A DNA stretch of 64,000 bases from contig NZ_JANFLS010000001.1 in NCBI RefSeq assembly GCF_024385465.1, forward strand, positions 62,001 to 126,000, in the 5' to 3' direction. The translations under genes and the position numbers were made by a program. Positions 27,220-37,398 of the stretch are shown here, piece by piece. The notes beneath the pieces are model-generated. The model was not told where the DNA came from. It saw nothing but the letters and a program-made list of their open reading frames with translations, and ran no database searches. This stretch comes from Arthrobacter sp. zg-Y844. GTDB taxonomy: Bacteria > Actinomycetota > Actinomycetes > Actinomycetales > Micrococcaceae. Numbering within the stretch: the stretch's first letter is position 1; every line of letters starts with the position of its first letter.

Positions 27220-28113
27220 CTAAGAGGCGCTGAGCGCGTCCGCACCGGCTACGATCTCGGAAAGTTCCTGGGTGATTTCGGCCTGACGGGCGTTGTTGCG
27301 AAGTCGCGTGTACTTCTTGATCAGGTCCGTGGCGTTGTCCCCTGCGGCCTTCATGGCGCGCTGGCGGGCAGCAAGCTCGGAAGCGGCGGCCTGGAGCATG
27401 GCTGCGAAGATGCGCGACTCGATGTAGCGCGGCAGCAGTGCGTCCAGGACCTTTTCCGGCTCGGGCTCGTATTCGTAGAGAGGCAGGAACTCAGCGTCAG
27501 ACTGGGCTTCTTCCTCCACTACCTCCAGCGGCAGCAGTCGGATGACCGCAGGTTCCTGAATAACCATGGACTTGAAGCGCGTGTAGACGATGTGGATTTC
27601 GTCCACGCCGCCGTCTTCGTAGGCCGTGTTGAAGTCATCGAGGAGTGCCTTGCCGATTTCTCGGGCTGTTTCGAACTCGGGTGCGTCGGTACCGCCGGTC
27701 CAGACCCGTTCCACTGAACGGTTCCGGAATTCGTAGTACGCCTGCGCCTTGCGTCCAACAAGGTAGGTCTTAACTTCCTTGCCCTCGTCACGGAGCAATT
27801 CATTGAGTGCTTCGCCCTGCTTGAGGACACCGGCGGAGTACGATCCGGCAAGACCGCGGTCGGAGGTCATGATGACCACGGCTGCGCGCCGGATCTGCTC
27901 CGGTTCGGTGGTCAGCGGATGATCGATCTCCGACTGGGATGCCACAGCAGAAACGGCACGGGTGATCGCATTGGAGTAAGGCAGTGACGCAGCCACACGG
28001 GTGCGCGCCTTTCCAATGCGAGAGGCAGCAATCAGCTCCATCGCCTTGAAGATCTTCTGCATCGACGTTGTCGACGCGATCTTCTGGCGGTAGACCCGAA
28101 TTTGGGCTCCCAT
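27220..28113 (-). CDS. atpG: ATP synthase F1 subunit gamma (rotor shaft)
   Basis: The 297-residue central-stalk subunit starts [20 protein letters not shown], whose helix enters the alpha3beta3 ring, and ends with the matching C-terminal helix ([22 protein letters not shown]). SDRGLAGSY near residue 85 is the conserved Rossmann-like segment. An acidic insertion ([22 protein letters not shown], here around residues 200-221) is typical of actinobacterial gammas. AAAGGAAGAG precedes the ATG. Order atpA-atpG-atpD is standard. Confidence 0.97.
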   Translation of the reverse strand: MGAQIRVYRQKIASTTSMQKIFKAMELIAASRIGKARTRVAASLPYSNAITRAVSAVASQSEIDHPLTTEPEQIRRAAVVIMTSDRGLAGSYSAGVLKQGEALNELLRDEGKEVKTYLVGRKAQAYYEFRNRSVERVWTGGTDAPEFETAREIGKALLDDFNTAYEDGGVDEIHIVYTRFKSMVIQEPAVIRLLPLEVVEEEAQSDAEFLPLYEYEPEPEKVLDALLPRYIESRIFAAMLQAAASELAARQRAMKAAGDNATDLIKKYTRLRNNARQAEITQELSEIVAGADALSAS

Positions 28114-28212
28114 ACTCTTCCTTTCAGTTCCTGGCGTTGAAGCCAGGGGCTAAGGCAATGGCCATGGGTTCCGCTGCCGGGCACACGGCCCGGCAGCGGA
28201 ACTCCAGAACCG

Positions 28213-29850
28213 CTAGCGCTTCTGCTTGACGATCTTTTCCTGGTCTACGGCATCCTCGTCCAAGGCCGAGGTAGCTTCGTTGCCGGCGGCGACCATGCGG
28301 TCGTCACCTTCGCCGAAGAAACCCTGCTTGAACTTGGTGATGAGGCTCTTCATCTCATCAACCGTGGAATCCTCGAGCTTGTTCGTCTCGGCCAGGACGG
28401 TCATGACGGACGAGGAGTGGCGTACGTGTTCCAGGAACTCGGACTCGAAGCGGCGGACGTCCTCAACGGGGACGTCATCCAGGTAGCCGTTGGTGCCCAT
28501 CCAGATGGAGACAACCTGGTCTTCCACCGGGTACGGGGCGTACTGGCCCTGCTTGAGCAGTTCCATCAGGCGTGCACCGCGGGTCAGCTGCTGGCGGGAA
28601 GCCGCATCCAGGTCCGAGGCAAACATGGCGAATGCCTGCATGTCGCGGTACTGGGCCAGTTCCAGCTTCAACGTACCGGAGACCTTCTTCATGGCCTTCT
28701 GCTGTGCAGCACCACCGACGCGCGAGACGGAGATACCGACGTCGACGGCGGGGCGCTGGTTGGCGTTGAAGAGGTCCGACTGGAGGAAGATCTGTCCGTC
28801 GGTGATGGAAATAACGTTGGTCGGGATGTAGGCCGAGACGTCATTTGCCTTGGTTTCGATGATCGGCAGGCCGGTCATCGAGCCGGCACCGAGCTCGTCG
28901 GAGAGCTTGGCGCAACGCTCCAGCAGGCGGGAGTGCAAGTAGAAGACGTCGCCGGGGTAGGCTTCGCGTCCCGGCGGGCGGCGCAGCAGCAGCGACACGG
29001 CGCGGTAGGCTTCAGCCTGCTTCGACAGATCATCAAAGATGATCAGGACGTGCTTGCCGCCGTACATCCAGTGCTGGCCGATGGCCGAGCCGGCGTACGG
29101 TGCCAGGTACTTGAAGCCGGCGGGGTCGGATGCCGGGGAGGCCACGATCGTGGTGTACTCCATGGCGCCCTTGTCTTCCAGCGTCCGCTTGATTTCAGCG
29201 ATCGTGGAAGCCTTCTGGCCGATGGCTACGTAGATGCAGCGAACCTGCTTCTGGACGTCACCGGAATCCCAGTTGGCCTTCTGGTTCAGGATGGTGTCAA
29301 CGGCAATGGCGGTCTTACCCGTCTTGCGGTCACCGATGATCAGCTGGCGCTGGCCGCGGCCGATCGGGATCATGGCGTCGATTGCCTTGAGGCCGGTCTG
29401 AAGCGGCTCGTGGACCGACTTGCGCTGGGTAACGCCCGGCGCCTGGAGTTCCAGTGCACGGCGTGCCTCAGCGGCGATCGGGCCCATGTCATCCATCGGC
29501 TCGCCCAGCGGGTCGACAACGCGGCCCAGGAAGGCGTCGCCTACGGGTACGGACAGGACTTCACCGGTGCGGTGGACTTCCTGGCCTTCTTCGATACCGG
29601 CGAAATCGCCAAGTACAACGACACCGATTTCACGGGTGTCAAGGTTCTGGGCGAGGCCCAGCGTGCCGTCCTCAAACCGAAGCAGCTCATTCGCCATAAC
29701 GGAGGGCAGGCCCTCCACACGGGCAATGCCGTCGCTGGCGGTTGTTACGCGGCCAACTTCAACGCGCTCTGCGTTTCCGGGTTCGTAGGACGCCGCGAAT
29801 TCATTCAACGCATTACGGACGTCGTCGGCGTTGATGGTCAATTCGGCCAT
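28213..29850 (-). CDS. atpA: ATP synthase F1 subunit alpha
   Basis: This 545-residue non-catalytic nucleotide-binding subunit starts [15 protein letters not shown] at 29850, after GGAGAGCAGGGAC; the open frame continues further upstream but without homology. Walker A is [13 protein letters not shown] near residue 170, Walker [12 protein letters not shown] near residue 268, and the arginine finger lies in the [11 protein letters not shown] segment near residue 372. The C-terminal 40 residues ([13 protein letters not shown] onward) are an actinobacterial extension beyond the E. coli length; in mycobacteria such an extension suppresses ATP hydrolysis. Confidence 0.98.
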   Translation of the reverse strand: MAELTINADDVRNALNEFAASYEPGNAERVEVGRVTTASDGIARVEGLPSVMANELLRFEDGTLGLAQNLDTREIGVVVLGDFAGIEEGQEVHRTGEVLSVPVGDAFLGRVVDPLGEPMDDMGPIAAEARRALELQAPGVTQRKSVHEPLQTGLKAIDAMIPIGRGQRQLIIGDRKTGKTAIAVDTILNQKANWDSGDVQKQVRCIYVAIGQKASTIAEIKRTLEDKGAMEYTTIVASPASDPAGFKYLAPYAGSAIGQHWMYGGKHVLIIFDDLSKQAEAYRAVSLLLRRPPGREAYPGDVFYLHSRLLERCAKLSDELGAGSMTGLPIIETKANDVSAYIPTNVISITDGQIFLQSDLFNANQRPAVDVGISVSRVGGAAQQKAMKKVSGTLKLELAQYRDMQAFAMFASDLDAASRQQLTRGARLMELLKQGQYAPYPVEDQVVSIWMGTNGYLDDVPVEDVRRFESEFLEHVRHSSSVMTVLAETNKLEDSTVDEMKSLITKFKQGFFGEGDDRMVAAGNEATSALDEDAVDQEKIVKQKR

Positions 29851-29950
29851 CTGCAGTCCCTGCTCTCCTATGTTGTGATCATCGCTTAACAGCCGATGAC
29901 CGTGATTGGTTCTCAAATGTTCTGAAGGCCGTTTAGGGCCGTCAAGGTGA

Positions 29951-30765
29951 CTAGACAGCGAGCTTTCGGCGAAGTTCAGTCAGGCGCGTCGTAACGGTGG
30001 AATCAACTACTTCATCCCCCACTGTGACACGAATGCCGCCGAGAATCGCCGGGTCCACATTGACGTTGATCTTCAGCTCGCGGCCATACAGTCCGTTGAG
30101 AGAGGACTGCAGACGCTTTTGCTGTTCCTGCGTCAGCGGACGGCTGGACTGCACTTCTGCAATCCACCGCTGCTGGCGGCCGGCTACCAGTTCCGCGAAG
30201 CGCGCTACCAGTGCTGCCGGACGCAGTCCGCGCGGGGCGGTTACTGCCTGCGTGACCAGCACCTTGGCTTCGGCTCCCAAGCCCGGCACGAGCTTCTGTG
30301 CCAGCGTGGCCTTGGCCGAGGCCGATGCCTGCGGTTCCTGCAGCGCACGCTGCACCTCGTGGTTGGCTGCAACGGCCTGGTTGAAGCGGAACAAATCGTT
30401 TTCCAGGGCTTCAAGGCCGGCCAGGCCGGGACCCTTGTTTTCCGCTACAGCTGAAACAACGGTTGCACCCAGGGTTTCCAGGGCATCGCCCAGGTCACGC
30501 GCTGTGCGCCACCGGGACTCCACCAGAGAAGCAGCCAGCTGCTCGGCGTCGGCCGAAACCTTGCCGCCGACCAGCTTGGAGACCAGGGCTGCCTTGGCCG
30601 AGGCTTCACGAGCCGGATCCGTCAGGGCACGCAGCAGGCCAGCATCGCTGTCCAGCAGGCCCAGAATTCCAAAGAGTTCCTCGGCCAGGGACAGGGTTGC
30701 GCCGGGAAGCTTGGCTTCCAGCTTCTCCTGCGCCGCGGCCAGTGACTCGCTCGATATACCTGCCA

Positions 30766-30766
<1 letters not shown>
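29951..30766 (-). CDS. atpH: ATP synthase subunit delta
   Basis: The 271-residue protein joins the peripheral stalk to F1. Its C-terminal part ([28 protein letters not shown]) is the classic delta signature. It is about 90 residues longer than the E. coli protein, as in other actinobacteria, but it is not fused to a second b subunit as in mycobacteria. The ATG shares one base with the atpF stop (TAATG), so translation is coupled. Confidence 0.96.
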
Positions 30767-31329
<563 letters not shown>

Positions 31330-31356
31330 CTACTTGGTTGGAAATACGCGCTGACG

Positions 31357-31578
31357 TTAGAGAACGAACGCGAAAACCAGACCAAGGATAGCCAGTGCTT
31401 CGGTCAGAGCCAGGCCCAGGAAGGCGATGGGCTGCAGGACGCGCTGGGCTTCCGGCTGGCGGGCAACGCCGTTGATGTAGGCCGCGAAGACCAGGCCCAC
31501 GCCGATGGCGCCGCCGATAGCGGACAGGCCGTAGCCGACGAGGTTGATGTTGCCTTCGATATCCAAAACACCAGTCAT
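31357..31578 (-). CDS. atpE: ATP synthase Fo subunit c
   Basis: The 73-residue proteolipid forms the rotor ring. Two membrane helices flank the polar loop ARQPEAQ (residues 39-45); the proton-carrying Glu is residue 60 in [11 protein letters not shown]. The N-terminal helix has the GGAIGVG glycine pattern needed for close ring packing. This is the subunit targeted by diarylquinolines in mycobacteria; sensitivity here cannot be read from sequence alone. The start has GAAAGGAAC about 6 bases before it. Confidence 0.97.
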   Translation of the reverse strand: MTGVLDIEGNINLVGYGLSAIGGAIGVGLVFAAYINGVARQPEAQRVLQPIAFLGLALTEALAILGLVFAFVL

Positions 31579-31650
31579 TTGGTTTTGTTCCTTTCAAGAT
31601 GCCCGTTGGGCAGGTTGCATGGTTCAGGGGGTTCCCCGGTGAGGGGAGGT

Positions 31651-32454
31651 TTAGTGTTCCTCGGCCAGGGAGCCTTGGATGTAGATCGCGGTCAGCAGGG
31701 TAAAGACGTAGGCCTGCAGGACCTGGATCAAAACTTCGAACAGGAACATGGCGACGCCGCCTACCAGGGTGAGCGCACCCAGCGGCTTCAACAGTCCTTC
31801 AGCCTCGAGCAGCAGGAACGCGGTTCCGCTGCCGGCAAGCATGATGATGAGGTGGCCCGACAGCATGGTTGCGAAGAGTCGCAGGCTGTGCGTGATCGGA
31901 CGGACCAGGAAGGTGGAGATGATTTCGATCAGCACCACGAGGGGCAGGATGGCCATCGGCACGCCGGACGGGACGGTGGCGAACTTGAAGTAACCGAGGC
32001 CGTGCTTCCGAATGCCGACAATGATCCACGTGAAGTAGACAATCGCGGCCAGTGCATAGGCCGTGCCCACGTGGGACGTGGTCGGCAGCTGGGCCAGCGG
32101 GATGGTGCCCCACAGGTTGTTGATCAGGATGAAGAAGAACAGCGCGAACAGCAGCGGAGTGAAGGACCGGAAGTCCTTTTCACCGATGATGTCCCGGCCG
32201 ATCGAGTTGCGGACGAAGTTATAGCTCCATTCGCCCAGGAACTGCAGCCGGCCCGGGACCATCTGGCCCTTGCGGGCTGCGGCTACGAAGAACCACCCGA
32301 TAAGGATGACGGAAATAAGGATAAGCAGCATCTGCTTTCCGAATCCTTCACCGCTTTCGGCGCCCCAGGGAAGGATCTCAGGGAGGTGCATGTCTTCGAG
32401 GGTAGGTGCGACGAATCCCTCGTCATTGGAGGCGGGAAGCGCAAGCGCGATCAA
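31651..32454 (-). CDS. atpB: ATP synthase Fo subunit a
   Basis: The 267-residue membrane subunit forms the proton half-channels beside the c-ring. Five or six helices are predicted, with the essential Arg in ITHSLRLFATMLSGH near residue 187 and the matching residues in LIQVLQAYVFTLLTAIYI at the end. NNLWGTIPLAQLPTTSH marks the loop between helices. The first 40 residues are acidic and lie outside. It is the first of the standard atp genes; two small membrane proteins precede it. Confidence 0.97.
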   Translation of the reverse strand: MIALALPASNDEGFVAPTLEDMHLPEILPWGAESGEGFGKQMLLILISVILIGWFFVAAARKGQMVPGRLQFLGEWSYNFVRNSIGRDIIGEKDFRSFTPLLFALFFFILINNLWGTIPLAQLPTTSHVGTAYALAAIVYFTWIIVGIRKHGLGYFKFATVPSGVPMAILPLVVLIEIISTFLVRPITHSLRLFATMLSGHLIIMLAGSGTAFLLLEAEGLLKPLGALTLVGGVAMFLFEVLIQVLQAYVFTLLTAIYIQGSLAEEH

Positions 32455-32539
32455 CGCGTTTCCTCTCTGCTGTGTCCATCGTTGGGCATATCATTGGTGG
32501 GCACGCATGATGTGCGCCCATTAGTTCGGTTTTGTGAAA

Positions 32540-32815
32540 TCAATTCGATTTATCCGTATCCGGCTGTTTTCCGCCCGTGACGGGTCGGTCCGCACCCAAG
32601 GTGCGCCTGTGTGCGAAGGCGACATAGTAGCCGCAGACCGCACCCAGGACGATACCGGCCGGTAAAATCCAGCGAGTTCCCAGGAGACTATCCAGGCTCC
32701 ACCCTATCAAACCCAGGGCGATGATTCCCGCAAGCAGATACTGCACGGTTGCGCGGCGGCCGGCGGCAGGCGGCTCGAAAGCACCCGGGCCGGTGGAGGG
32801 CTGTTTTTTAGGCAT
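32540..32815 (-). CDS. AtpZ/AtpI-like small membrane protein
   Basis: This 91-residue protein starts MPKKQPSTGPG at 32815, inside the end of the preceding gene (8-base overlap). Two hydrophobic helices (YLLAGIIALGLIGWSLDSLL and ILPAGIVLGAVCGYYVAF) with a short turn are typical of the AtpZ family that precedes Fo genes; those proteins are linked to Mg2+ or Ca2+ supply or to assembly of the c-ring. The cytoplasmic ends are basic and polar. The start is supported by the overlap and by family length. Confidence 0.82.
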   Translation of the reverse strand: MPKKQPSTGPGAFEPPAAGRRATVQYLLAGIIALGLIGWSLDSLLGTRWILPAGIVLGAVCGYYVAFAHRRTLGADRPVTGGKQPDTDKSN

Positions 32816-33290
32816 TTGCGCCTCCTTGGGGACTGGAATCGTCAGCATCGTTGTAAATCAGGTGACGGGTAGTCGAAAAGGCGCGGATTTCCGCCGCCTG
32901 CCAGAGGACCACTGCGCCGACTGCGGTCAGGGCAAACCATTCACGGTGCAGCCAATCAGGAGTTCCCAGTCCGAAAAGAATGACGGCGAAACCGACAACC
33001 TTTATGGCATAGGTAACGACAAACATTCCGATGGCTCCGGAGGGATTGCTGCGTCCGACGACGTGGCCGACCAGGAGGCTGATTCCGAAGAATGCGGCAA
33101 TAACGAACCACCCCAGAAGGGAGCTCGCCGCTGCAGACAGATCCGCCGTGAGAGCAGCCACGACTGCGGCCAGGACGGCGGCGGCGCCGGTCACGGCAAG
33201 GGCCTTCCCGAGAATCGCCAACCAGGGGGCCTTCGTTGGCCCCGAGGGGGTCAGGAACCCGCCGGGGCGGGAACCATCTGCGGATCTCAT
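32808..33290 (-). CDS. atpI: ATP synthase protein I-like membrane protein
   Basis: The 160-residue protein has four predicted membrane helices (about residues 28-48, 58-78, 88-108, 118-135), short loops and hydrophilic ends. Position at the head of the atp operon, size and topology fit the actinobacterial AtpI-like family (Rv1303 in M. tuberculosis); sequence conservation in this family is poor, so the call leans on context. AtpI proteins assist c-ring assembly. It overlaps the AtpZ-like gene by 8 bases. Confidence 0.75.
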   Translation of the reverse strand: MRSADGSRPGGFLTPSGPTKAPWLAILGKALAVTGAAAVLAAVVAALTADLSAAASSLLGWFVIAAFFGISLLVGHVVGRSNPSGAIGMFVVTYAIKVVGFAVILFGLGTPDWLHREWFALTAVGAVVLWQAAEIRAFSTTRHLIYNDADDSSPQGGANA

Positions 33291-33363
33291 GGTGGAGGCA
33301 GTCTTCCTTGCTGGTTTTTTGGAGCCGGACGCTTCGTGGGTGCCGGGCTACCGCGACCCTTGA

Positions 33364-33369
33364 ATTCTA
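33364..33369 (-). promoter_or_regulatory. Candidate -10 box of the atp operon
   Basis: TAGAAT on the minus strand, about 73 bases before the atpI start, within the 123-base gap after the glycosyltransferase gene. No convincing -35 element is seen, so this is tentative. Confidence 0.3.
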
Positions 33370-33413
33370 CAGTACATAGAAGACGCCTCTGGCAGGGGCC
33401 GCATAGCCGCGGA

Positions 33414-34409
33414 TCAGGCCACCGTGCGCCGGGCGAACAGGCGCGGCGAGGCCAGGTAAAAAGCCAGCACTGCGACGGCGAAGAGGACCCCGGCAGCCGT
33501 CGCGCCGGCACCCGCACCCGCAGTGAGCAGCCCGGTGACGCCGACGGCTACGGTACAGCCGGTGACGATCAGCGACACCTGTACGTGGCTCAGACCTGCG
33601 TCGGTCAGCCGCTGGTAGGCGTGCTGGCGGTGGGCCGTGTACCACCGCTCCCCCCGGCCCATGCGGCGCAGCAGCGTGGAGAAGGTGTCGGCCAAATAGA
33701 CCAGGATCGGAAACAGCAGGTATTCCACATACACGCCTGCGAGGAAGGCAGCTACTGCAACACCGGCGATGGATGACCCGAGCAGGTAACTGCCGACGTC
33801 GCCCAGGAAAACCTGCCCCCTGCCGAGGTTCCAGGGCAGGAAGGCGGCAAAAGCCGCGGCCACCACTGCTCCCGTAACAGTCAGCCAGACGTGGTCCGAC
33901 AGCACGCCGCTGATGGAGTACAGGGTACCCACCACCAGTCCATGCAGCCCGGAGATTCCGTTGATGCCGTCCATGAAGTTGGCGACGTTGATGTAGGCCG
34001 CTATTGCAAGGCCGCCCACGGGAACCCACCACCAGCTTTGCTCCATGGTCCATGCCAGTCCGGCCGTTCCAAGCAGGCCGATGGCGAGCTGGGTGGCCGC
34101 CCGGGTCCGGACGGAGACGCCGCGCCAGTCCTCGATCCAGCCCAGCAGCGATGCCGCGCCGATCACGGCGATCAGAATGGCAAGCACCGAACGGTCAACG
34201 GCCACCAGCCCTGTCAGCAGCGCCAGCAGGAGGCCGGCCAGGACGCCGGCGGCAGTGGTTGCACCCACCCCGCGGATGACTGCCTTGGTGTGCGAAGACC
34301 GCTCATTGGGGACGTCGAGGACACCCAGCCGGCGCAGCAGGGGGATAAAAAGGAAGGGCAGCAGCAGGCTCGCCAGGAAAGCCGCAGCGGCGCACAGCAC
34401 CAGCAGCAT
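33414..34409 (-). CDS. Polyprenyl-phosphate sugar-1-phosphate transferase (MraY/WecA/WbpL family)
   Basis: The 331-residue protein has about ten membrane helices and the signature loops of the family: DVPNERSSHT near residue 32, NFMDGINGISG near residue 144 (catalytic Asp), VFLGDVGSYLLG near residue 198, and the cytoplasmic HRQHAYQRLT near residue 262. It would start a lipid-linked glycan by moving a UDP-sugar phosphate to decaprenyl phosphate. In related genomes wecA occupies this place; the loop sequences here look more like the WbpL branch, which fits the adjoining CapD-like dehydratase. Its ATG overlaps the dehydratase stop by one base. Confidence 0.9.
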   Translation of the reverse strand: MLLVLCAAAAFLASLLLPFLFIPLLRRLGVLDVPNERSSHTKAVIRGVGATTAAGVLAGLLLALLTGLVAVDRSVLAILIAVIGAASLLGWIEDWRGVSVRTRAATQLAIGLLGTAGLAWTMEQSWWWVPVGGLAIAAYINVANFMDGINGISGLHGLVVGTLYSISGVLSDHVWLTVTGAVVAAAFAAFLPWNLGRGQVFLGDVGSYLLGSSIAGVAVAAFLAGVYVEYLLFPILVYLADTFSTLLRRMGRGERWYTAHRQHAYQRLTDAGLSHVQVSLIVTGCTVAVGVTGLLTAGAGAGATAAGVLFAVAVLAFYLASPRLFARRTVA

Positions 34410-36340
34410 CAGCCGGTCCGCCGTTCGCTGTAGGGTTCTCCGGGCTCATTTGCGGCGTCACCCGGGGCGCCGGGATGGCGGGCACCCGGAATGCGCACTA
34501 TCTCGCCGGCATCGGTTGCTGCCCCGTCCGTCGGCACGCTCCCGGGTTCGATCCCGCAGCGCCGCAGCCAGTCAGCCAGGTCCAACTCCTCGGGATCCAG
34601 CACGGCAACCGCAGCGTGGGAGATCTTCGGATGCAGGGGACGGGAGTCCTCTTCACCGGTGCCGACGAGGATCTCGTGCAGCTTTTCGCCCTGGCGCAGT
34701 CCGGTGAAGACAATTTCGATGTCCTTGCCGGACATCGCGATCATGCGGCGGGCGACGTCGAGGATCTTCACGGGCTCGCCCATGTCCAGGATCATCACCT
34801 CTCCCCCGCGGCCGATCGCGCCGGCCTGGATCACCAGCTGGCAGGCCTCGGGGATCGTCATGAAGAAGCGGGTCACCTCCGGGTCGGTCACGGTGACCGG
34901 TCCGCCCTGCCGGATCTGTTCGCTGAACAACGGCAACATGGAGCCCCGGCTGCCGATCACGTTGCCGAACCGCACGGAGACGTACCGCTCCCCGGTGGCG
35001 CGAGCCATCCAGGCCGTCAGCTTTTCGGCTACGCGCTTGGAATGGCCGAGGACCGTGGTGGGGTTCGCCGCCTTGTCAGTGGAGATGTTCACGAAATGGC
35101 GCACGTTCGCTTTGCGGGCCGCAGCCAGCACGTTGGCGGTGCCGATGATATTGGTCTTCCAGGCTTCCTGCGGGTACTGCTCCAGGAGGGAGACATGCTT
35201 CAGGGCAGCGGCGTGGAAAACGACGTCGGGGCGGCGTTCGCGGAAGATGCGCTCCAGCGCTTCGGGGTCGCGGATGTCCGCCAGGACCGTATCCGGGCCG
35301 TCCAGCAGGCCGCGGCCGGTGATGGAGAGCTGGGTCAGCTGCAGGCCGGTCTCGTCCCGGTCCACCATGATCAGTTCGCCGGGATTGAAGGCGGTGATCT
35401 GGCGGCAGAGTTCGGAGCCGATGGAACCGCCCGCTCCCGTAACGAGGACCTTCTTCCCGGACAGGTAGCCGGCAACTTCGTCCACATGGATGTCGACCGG
35501 CCGGCGCCCGATGAGGTCTTCGACCGCCACGTCGCGGAAGTCGCCCAGGCCGGCGCCGTCGCCCTTCGAGAGCATGTCCTTGAGCGGCGGAAGCACCAGG
35601 ACGCGCAGGTCCAGGCCTTCGGCGAGATCGGAAATCTCACGGACCTGCTTCGCTTCCACATCGGCGATGGCCACCACCAGCACCATGGCGCGGGTCCGCT
35701 GCACCAGTTCGGGAAGGTCTACGAGTTTGCCGAGCACCGGAACAGTGGCCAGCCTCAGGTGCTTCTTGGACGGGTCGTCGTCGACCAGGCCAACCGGGTA
35801 GTACGGCGACTCCGGGTCCTTCATCATCCGTGAGACCAGGGAACCGCCCAGGAATCCCGCGCCGTACACAAGGGCACGCTGGGCTTCTTCCCCCGGCCGG
35901 GCCTTGCTCTCCACGTACATCCGCTTGACGTACCTGATTGCCGCCATGAACAGGCAGGCGAAGGGGAAGGCGATCATTCCGGTGCTGCGCGGGATATCGA
36001 TCACGAGGCCGAACAAGGCGCTTGCGAGGACCAGGATGGCGGAGACAATGAGCGTCACCACCGCCAGCAGCCGCATCTCGTGGAAACTGCCGAAGCTGTA
36101 GCGGCCGCGGTAGAGGGCAAACGAATAGCCGACTATCAGCTGGGTCAGGACGGCGACGCCGCAGAAGACGGCCAGTCCGCCCGGGTTGATCTGCTCGACA
36201 GTGAGTTCGTAGCGGAGCACCAGCGCGAGGCCGATGGACACGATCCAGGCCAGGGAGTCCAGCACATACTGCGACCAGAGCCACAGGACGGGCTTTTCCT
36301 CCCTGGGAAGGTGACTGTTGTCCGTAGGTTTTTGCCTCAT
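34409..36340 (-). CDS. Membrane-bound nucleotide-sugar dehydratase/epimerase (CapD/WbpM/PglF family)
   Basis: Start ATG at 36340 (MRQKPTDNSHLP) is preferred to a TTG three codons upstream; GAGGA lies close before it. The 643-residue protein has four membrane helices (to about residue 140), a first nucleotide-binding domain (ALVYGAGFLGGSLVSRMM), and a C-terminal SDR domain with VLVTGAGGSIGSELCRQI near residue 300, ADIRDPE, FHAAALKHV and STDKAANPTTVLGHSKR near residue 430. The family makes 4-keto-6-deoxy sugars from UDP-GlcNAc. The residue usually Met or Tyr before the GxSK is Leu here. The downstream sugar-phosphate transferase probably uses the product. Confidence 0.9.
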   Translation of the reverse strand: MRQKPTDNSHLPREEKPVLWLWSQYVLDSLAWIVSIGLALVLRYELTVEQINPGGLAVFCGVAVLTQLIVGYSFALYRGRYSFGSFHEMRLLAVVTLIVSAILVLASALFGLVIDIPRSTGMIAFPFACLFMAAIRYVKRMYVESKARPGEEAQRALVYGAGFLGGSLVSRMMKDPESPYYPVGLVDDDPSKKHLRLATVPVLGKLVDLPELVQRTRAMVLVVAIADVEAKQVREISDLAEGLDLRVLVLPPLKDMLSKGDGAGLGDFRDVAVEDLIGRRPVDIHVDEVAGYLSGKKVLVTGAGGSIGSELCRQITAFNPGELIMVDRDETGLQLTQLSITGRGLLDGPDTVLADIRDPEALERIFRERRPDVVFHAAALKHVSLLEQYPQEAWKTNIIGTANVLAAARKANVRHFVNISTDKAANPTTVLGHSKRVAEKLTAWMARATGERYVSVRFGNVIGSRGSMLPLFSEQIRQGGPVTVTDPEVTRFFMTIPEACQLVIQAGAIGRGGEVMILDMGEPVKILDVARRMIAMSGKDIEIVFTGLRQGEKLHEILVGTGEEDSRPLHPKISHAAVAVLDPEELDLADWLRRCGIEPGSVPTDGAATDAGEIVRIPGARHPGAPGDAANEPGEPYSERRTG

Positions 36341-36497
36341 GGTCCTCAACGGGTAGGTACCCGGCTTTCTTCTCGGTGATGCGAAGAGCTGGCGGAAGAA
36401 TCCGGTGTAATAGACTGGAATCTATTCAGCATACTAACTGCACACCCTCTCCGGTTTCGGTCTTGGCCGATCCCCCGGGTTGCCTGAAAGGACCATC
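36341..36497. other. Divergent promoter region of the polysaccharide cassette
   Basis: Noticeably more AT-rich than its surroundings, with TAATAGACT and CAGCATACTAACT around 36408-36440 and a small inverted repeat AATAGA (36409-36414) / TCTATT (36421-36426). It separates the minus-strand dehydratase from the plus-strand glycosyltransferases and probably carries both promoters. Confidence 0.45.
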
Positions 36498-37397
36498 TTG
36501 CCGGACTCCGTGGCCGTAGCAGCAGTGACCTTCGACCGTCCGGACGATGTGAAGATCCTCCTGGAGGCACTGGCCGCGCAGAGCGGCAACATCACGTCCG
36601 TGGCCCTCGTGGACTCCGGCAGGACCCCGGTTTCGGAGATCGCCGAAGCTTCAGCGGCGCCGGTTAATTACATCCGGTCAAACACCAATCTGGGCGGAGC
36701 CGGCGGTTTTTCGCTCGCCATCCTTTCAGCCATGGCCTCCGGCGCCGAATGGATCTGGATCATGGACGACGACGCCCATCCCGAAGATCCCGAATGCGTC
36801 GCCACCCTGTTGGCTGCAGCGAAGGAACGCGGCCTCGACGTCGTCCTGCCGCTAGTGGTTGCCCCGGGGGCACCGGACACGCTGTCCTTCCATTTCCGCC
36901 TCGACGGGAAGCTGACCCATGACCGGGCCGAAGTTGCCGCCCGCGGGTTCCTGCCCAATGTGGGGCACTTCTTCAACGGCGCCCTGATCCGCGCCGACGT
37001 CTTCTACCGGGTGGGACTGCCGGACCTTCGCCTGTTTATCCGCGGCGACGAGACGGACTTCATGATCCGGCTGCGCCGGGCGGGCATCGACTTCGCCACC
37101 GTCACCACGGTGGCCCTGACGCACCCGGCGGCCTGGGCCGAAGTGCAGCCCGTCCTGGGCGACCGGATGCACGTCCTGGTCCCCGAGACGCCGTTCAAGC
37201 AGTTCTACTTCTACCGCAACCGGGGCTACCTCACCCGCCGCTACACAAGGGTGAAGTCCTTCGTGGCCGATGCCGTGGGCTACCCCATCCACTTCGCCAG
37301 GACCCGGGATCCCCGCGGTTTCGCCAACTGGCTGCGCGCCTACGCGGCCGGCATGGGCGGGCGCCGCTTCGGGCCGCCGTCGGACTTCGGGTTCTAA
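36498..37397 (+). CDS. GT2 family glycosyltransferase (galactofuranosyl/rhamnosyltransferase-like)
   Basis: The start is TTG at 36498, chosen because GAAAGGA lies 5 bases before it. The 299-residue GT-A enzyme opens with VAVAAVTFDRPDDVKILLEAL, has the nucleotide-sugar binding NTNLGGAGGF near residue 62, and the metal-binding WIWIMDDDAHP near residue 85. RGDETDFMIRLRRAG near residue 183 holds the probable catalytic acid pair. It is cytoplasmic with no membrane helix. The pattern is that of GlfT1- and rhamnosyl-type transferases that extend lipid-linked glycans. It is followed at once by a related transferase. Confidence 0.85.
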   Translation: MPDSVAVAAVTFDRPDDVKILLEALAAQSGNITSVALVDSGRTPVSEIAEASAAPVNYIRSNTNLGGAGGFSLAILSAMASGAEWIWIMDDDAHPEDPECVATLLAAAKERGLDVVLPLVVAPGAPDTLSFHFRLDGKLTHDRAEVAARGFLPNVGHFFNGALIRADVFYRVGLPDLRLFIRGDETDFMIRLRRAGIDFATVTTVALTHPAAWAEVQPVLGDRMHVLVPETPFKQFYFYRNRGYLTRRYTRVKSFVADAVGYPIHFARTRDPRGFANWLRAYAAGMGGRRFGPPSDFGF

Positions 37398-37398
37398 C

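Noticed and set aside
28417-29889. A 490-codon plus-strand open frame opposite atpA
   Set aside because: Antisense shadow; composition is low-complexity and no homology is recognisable.
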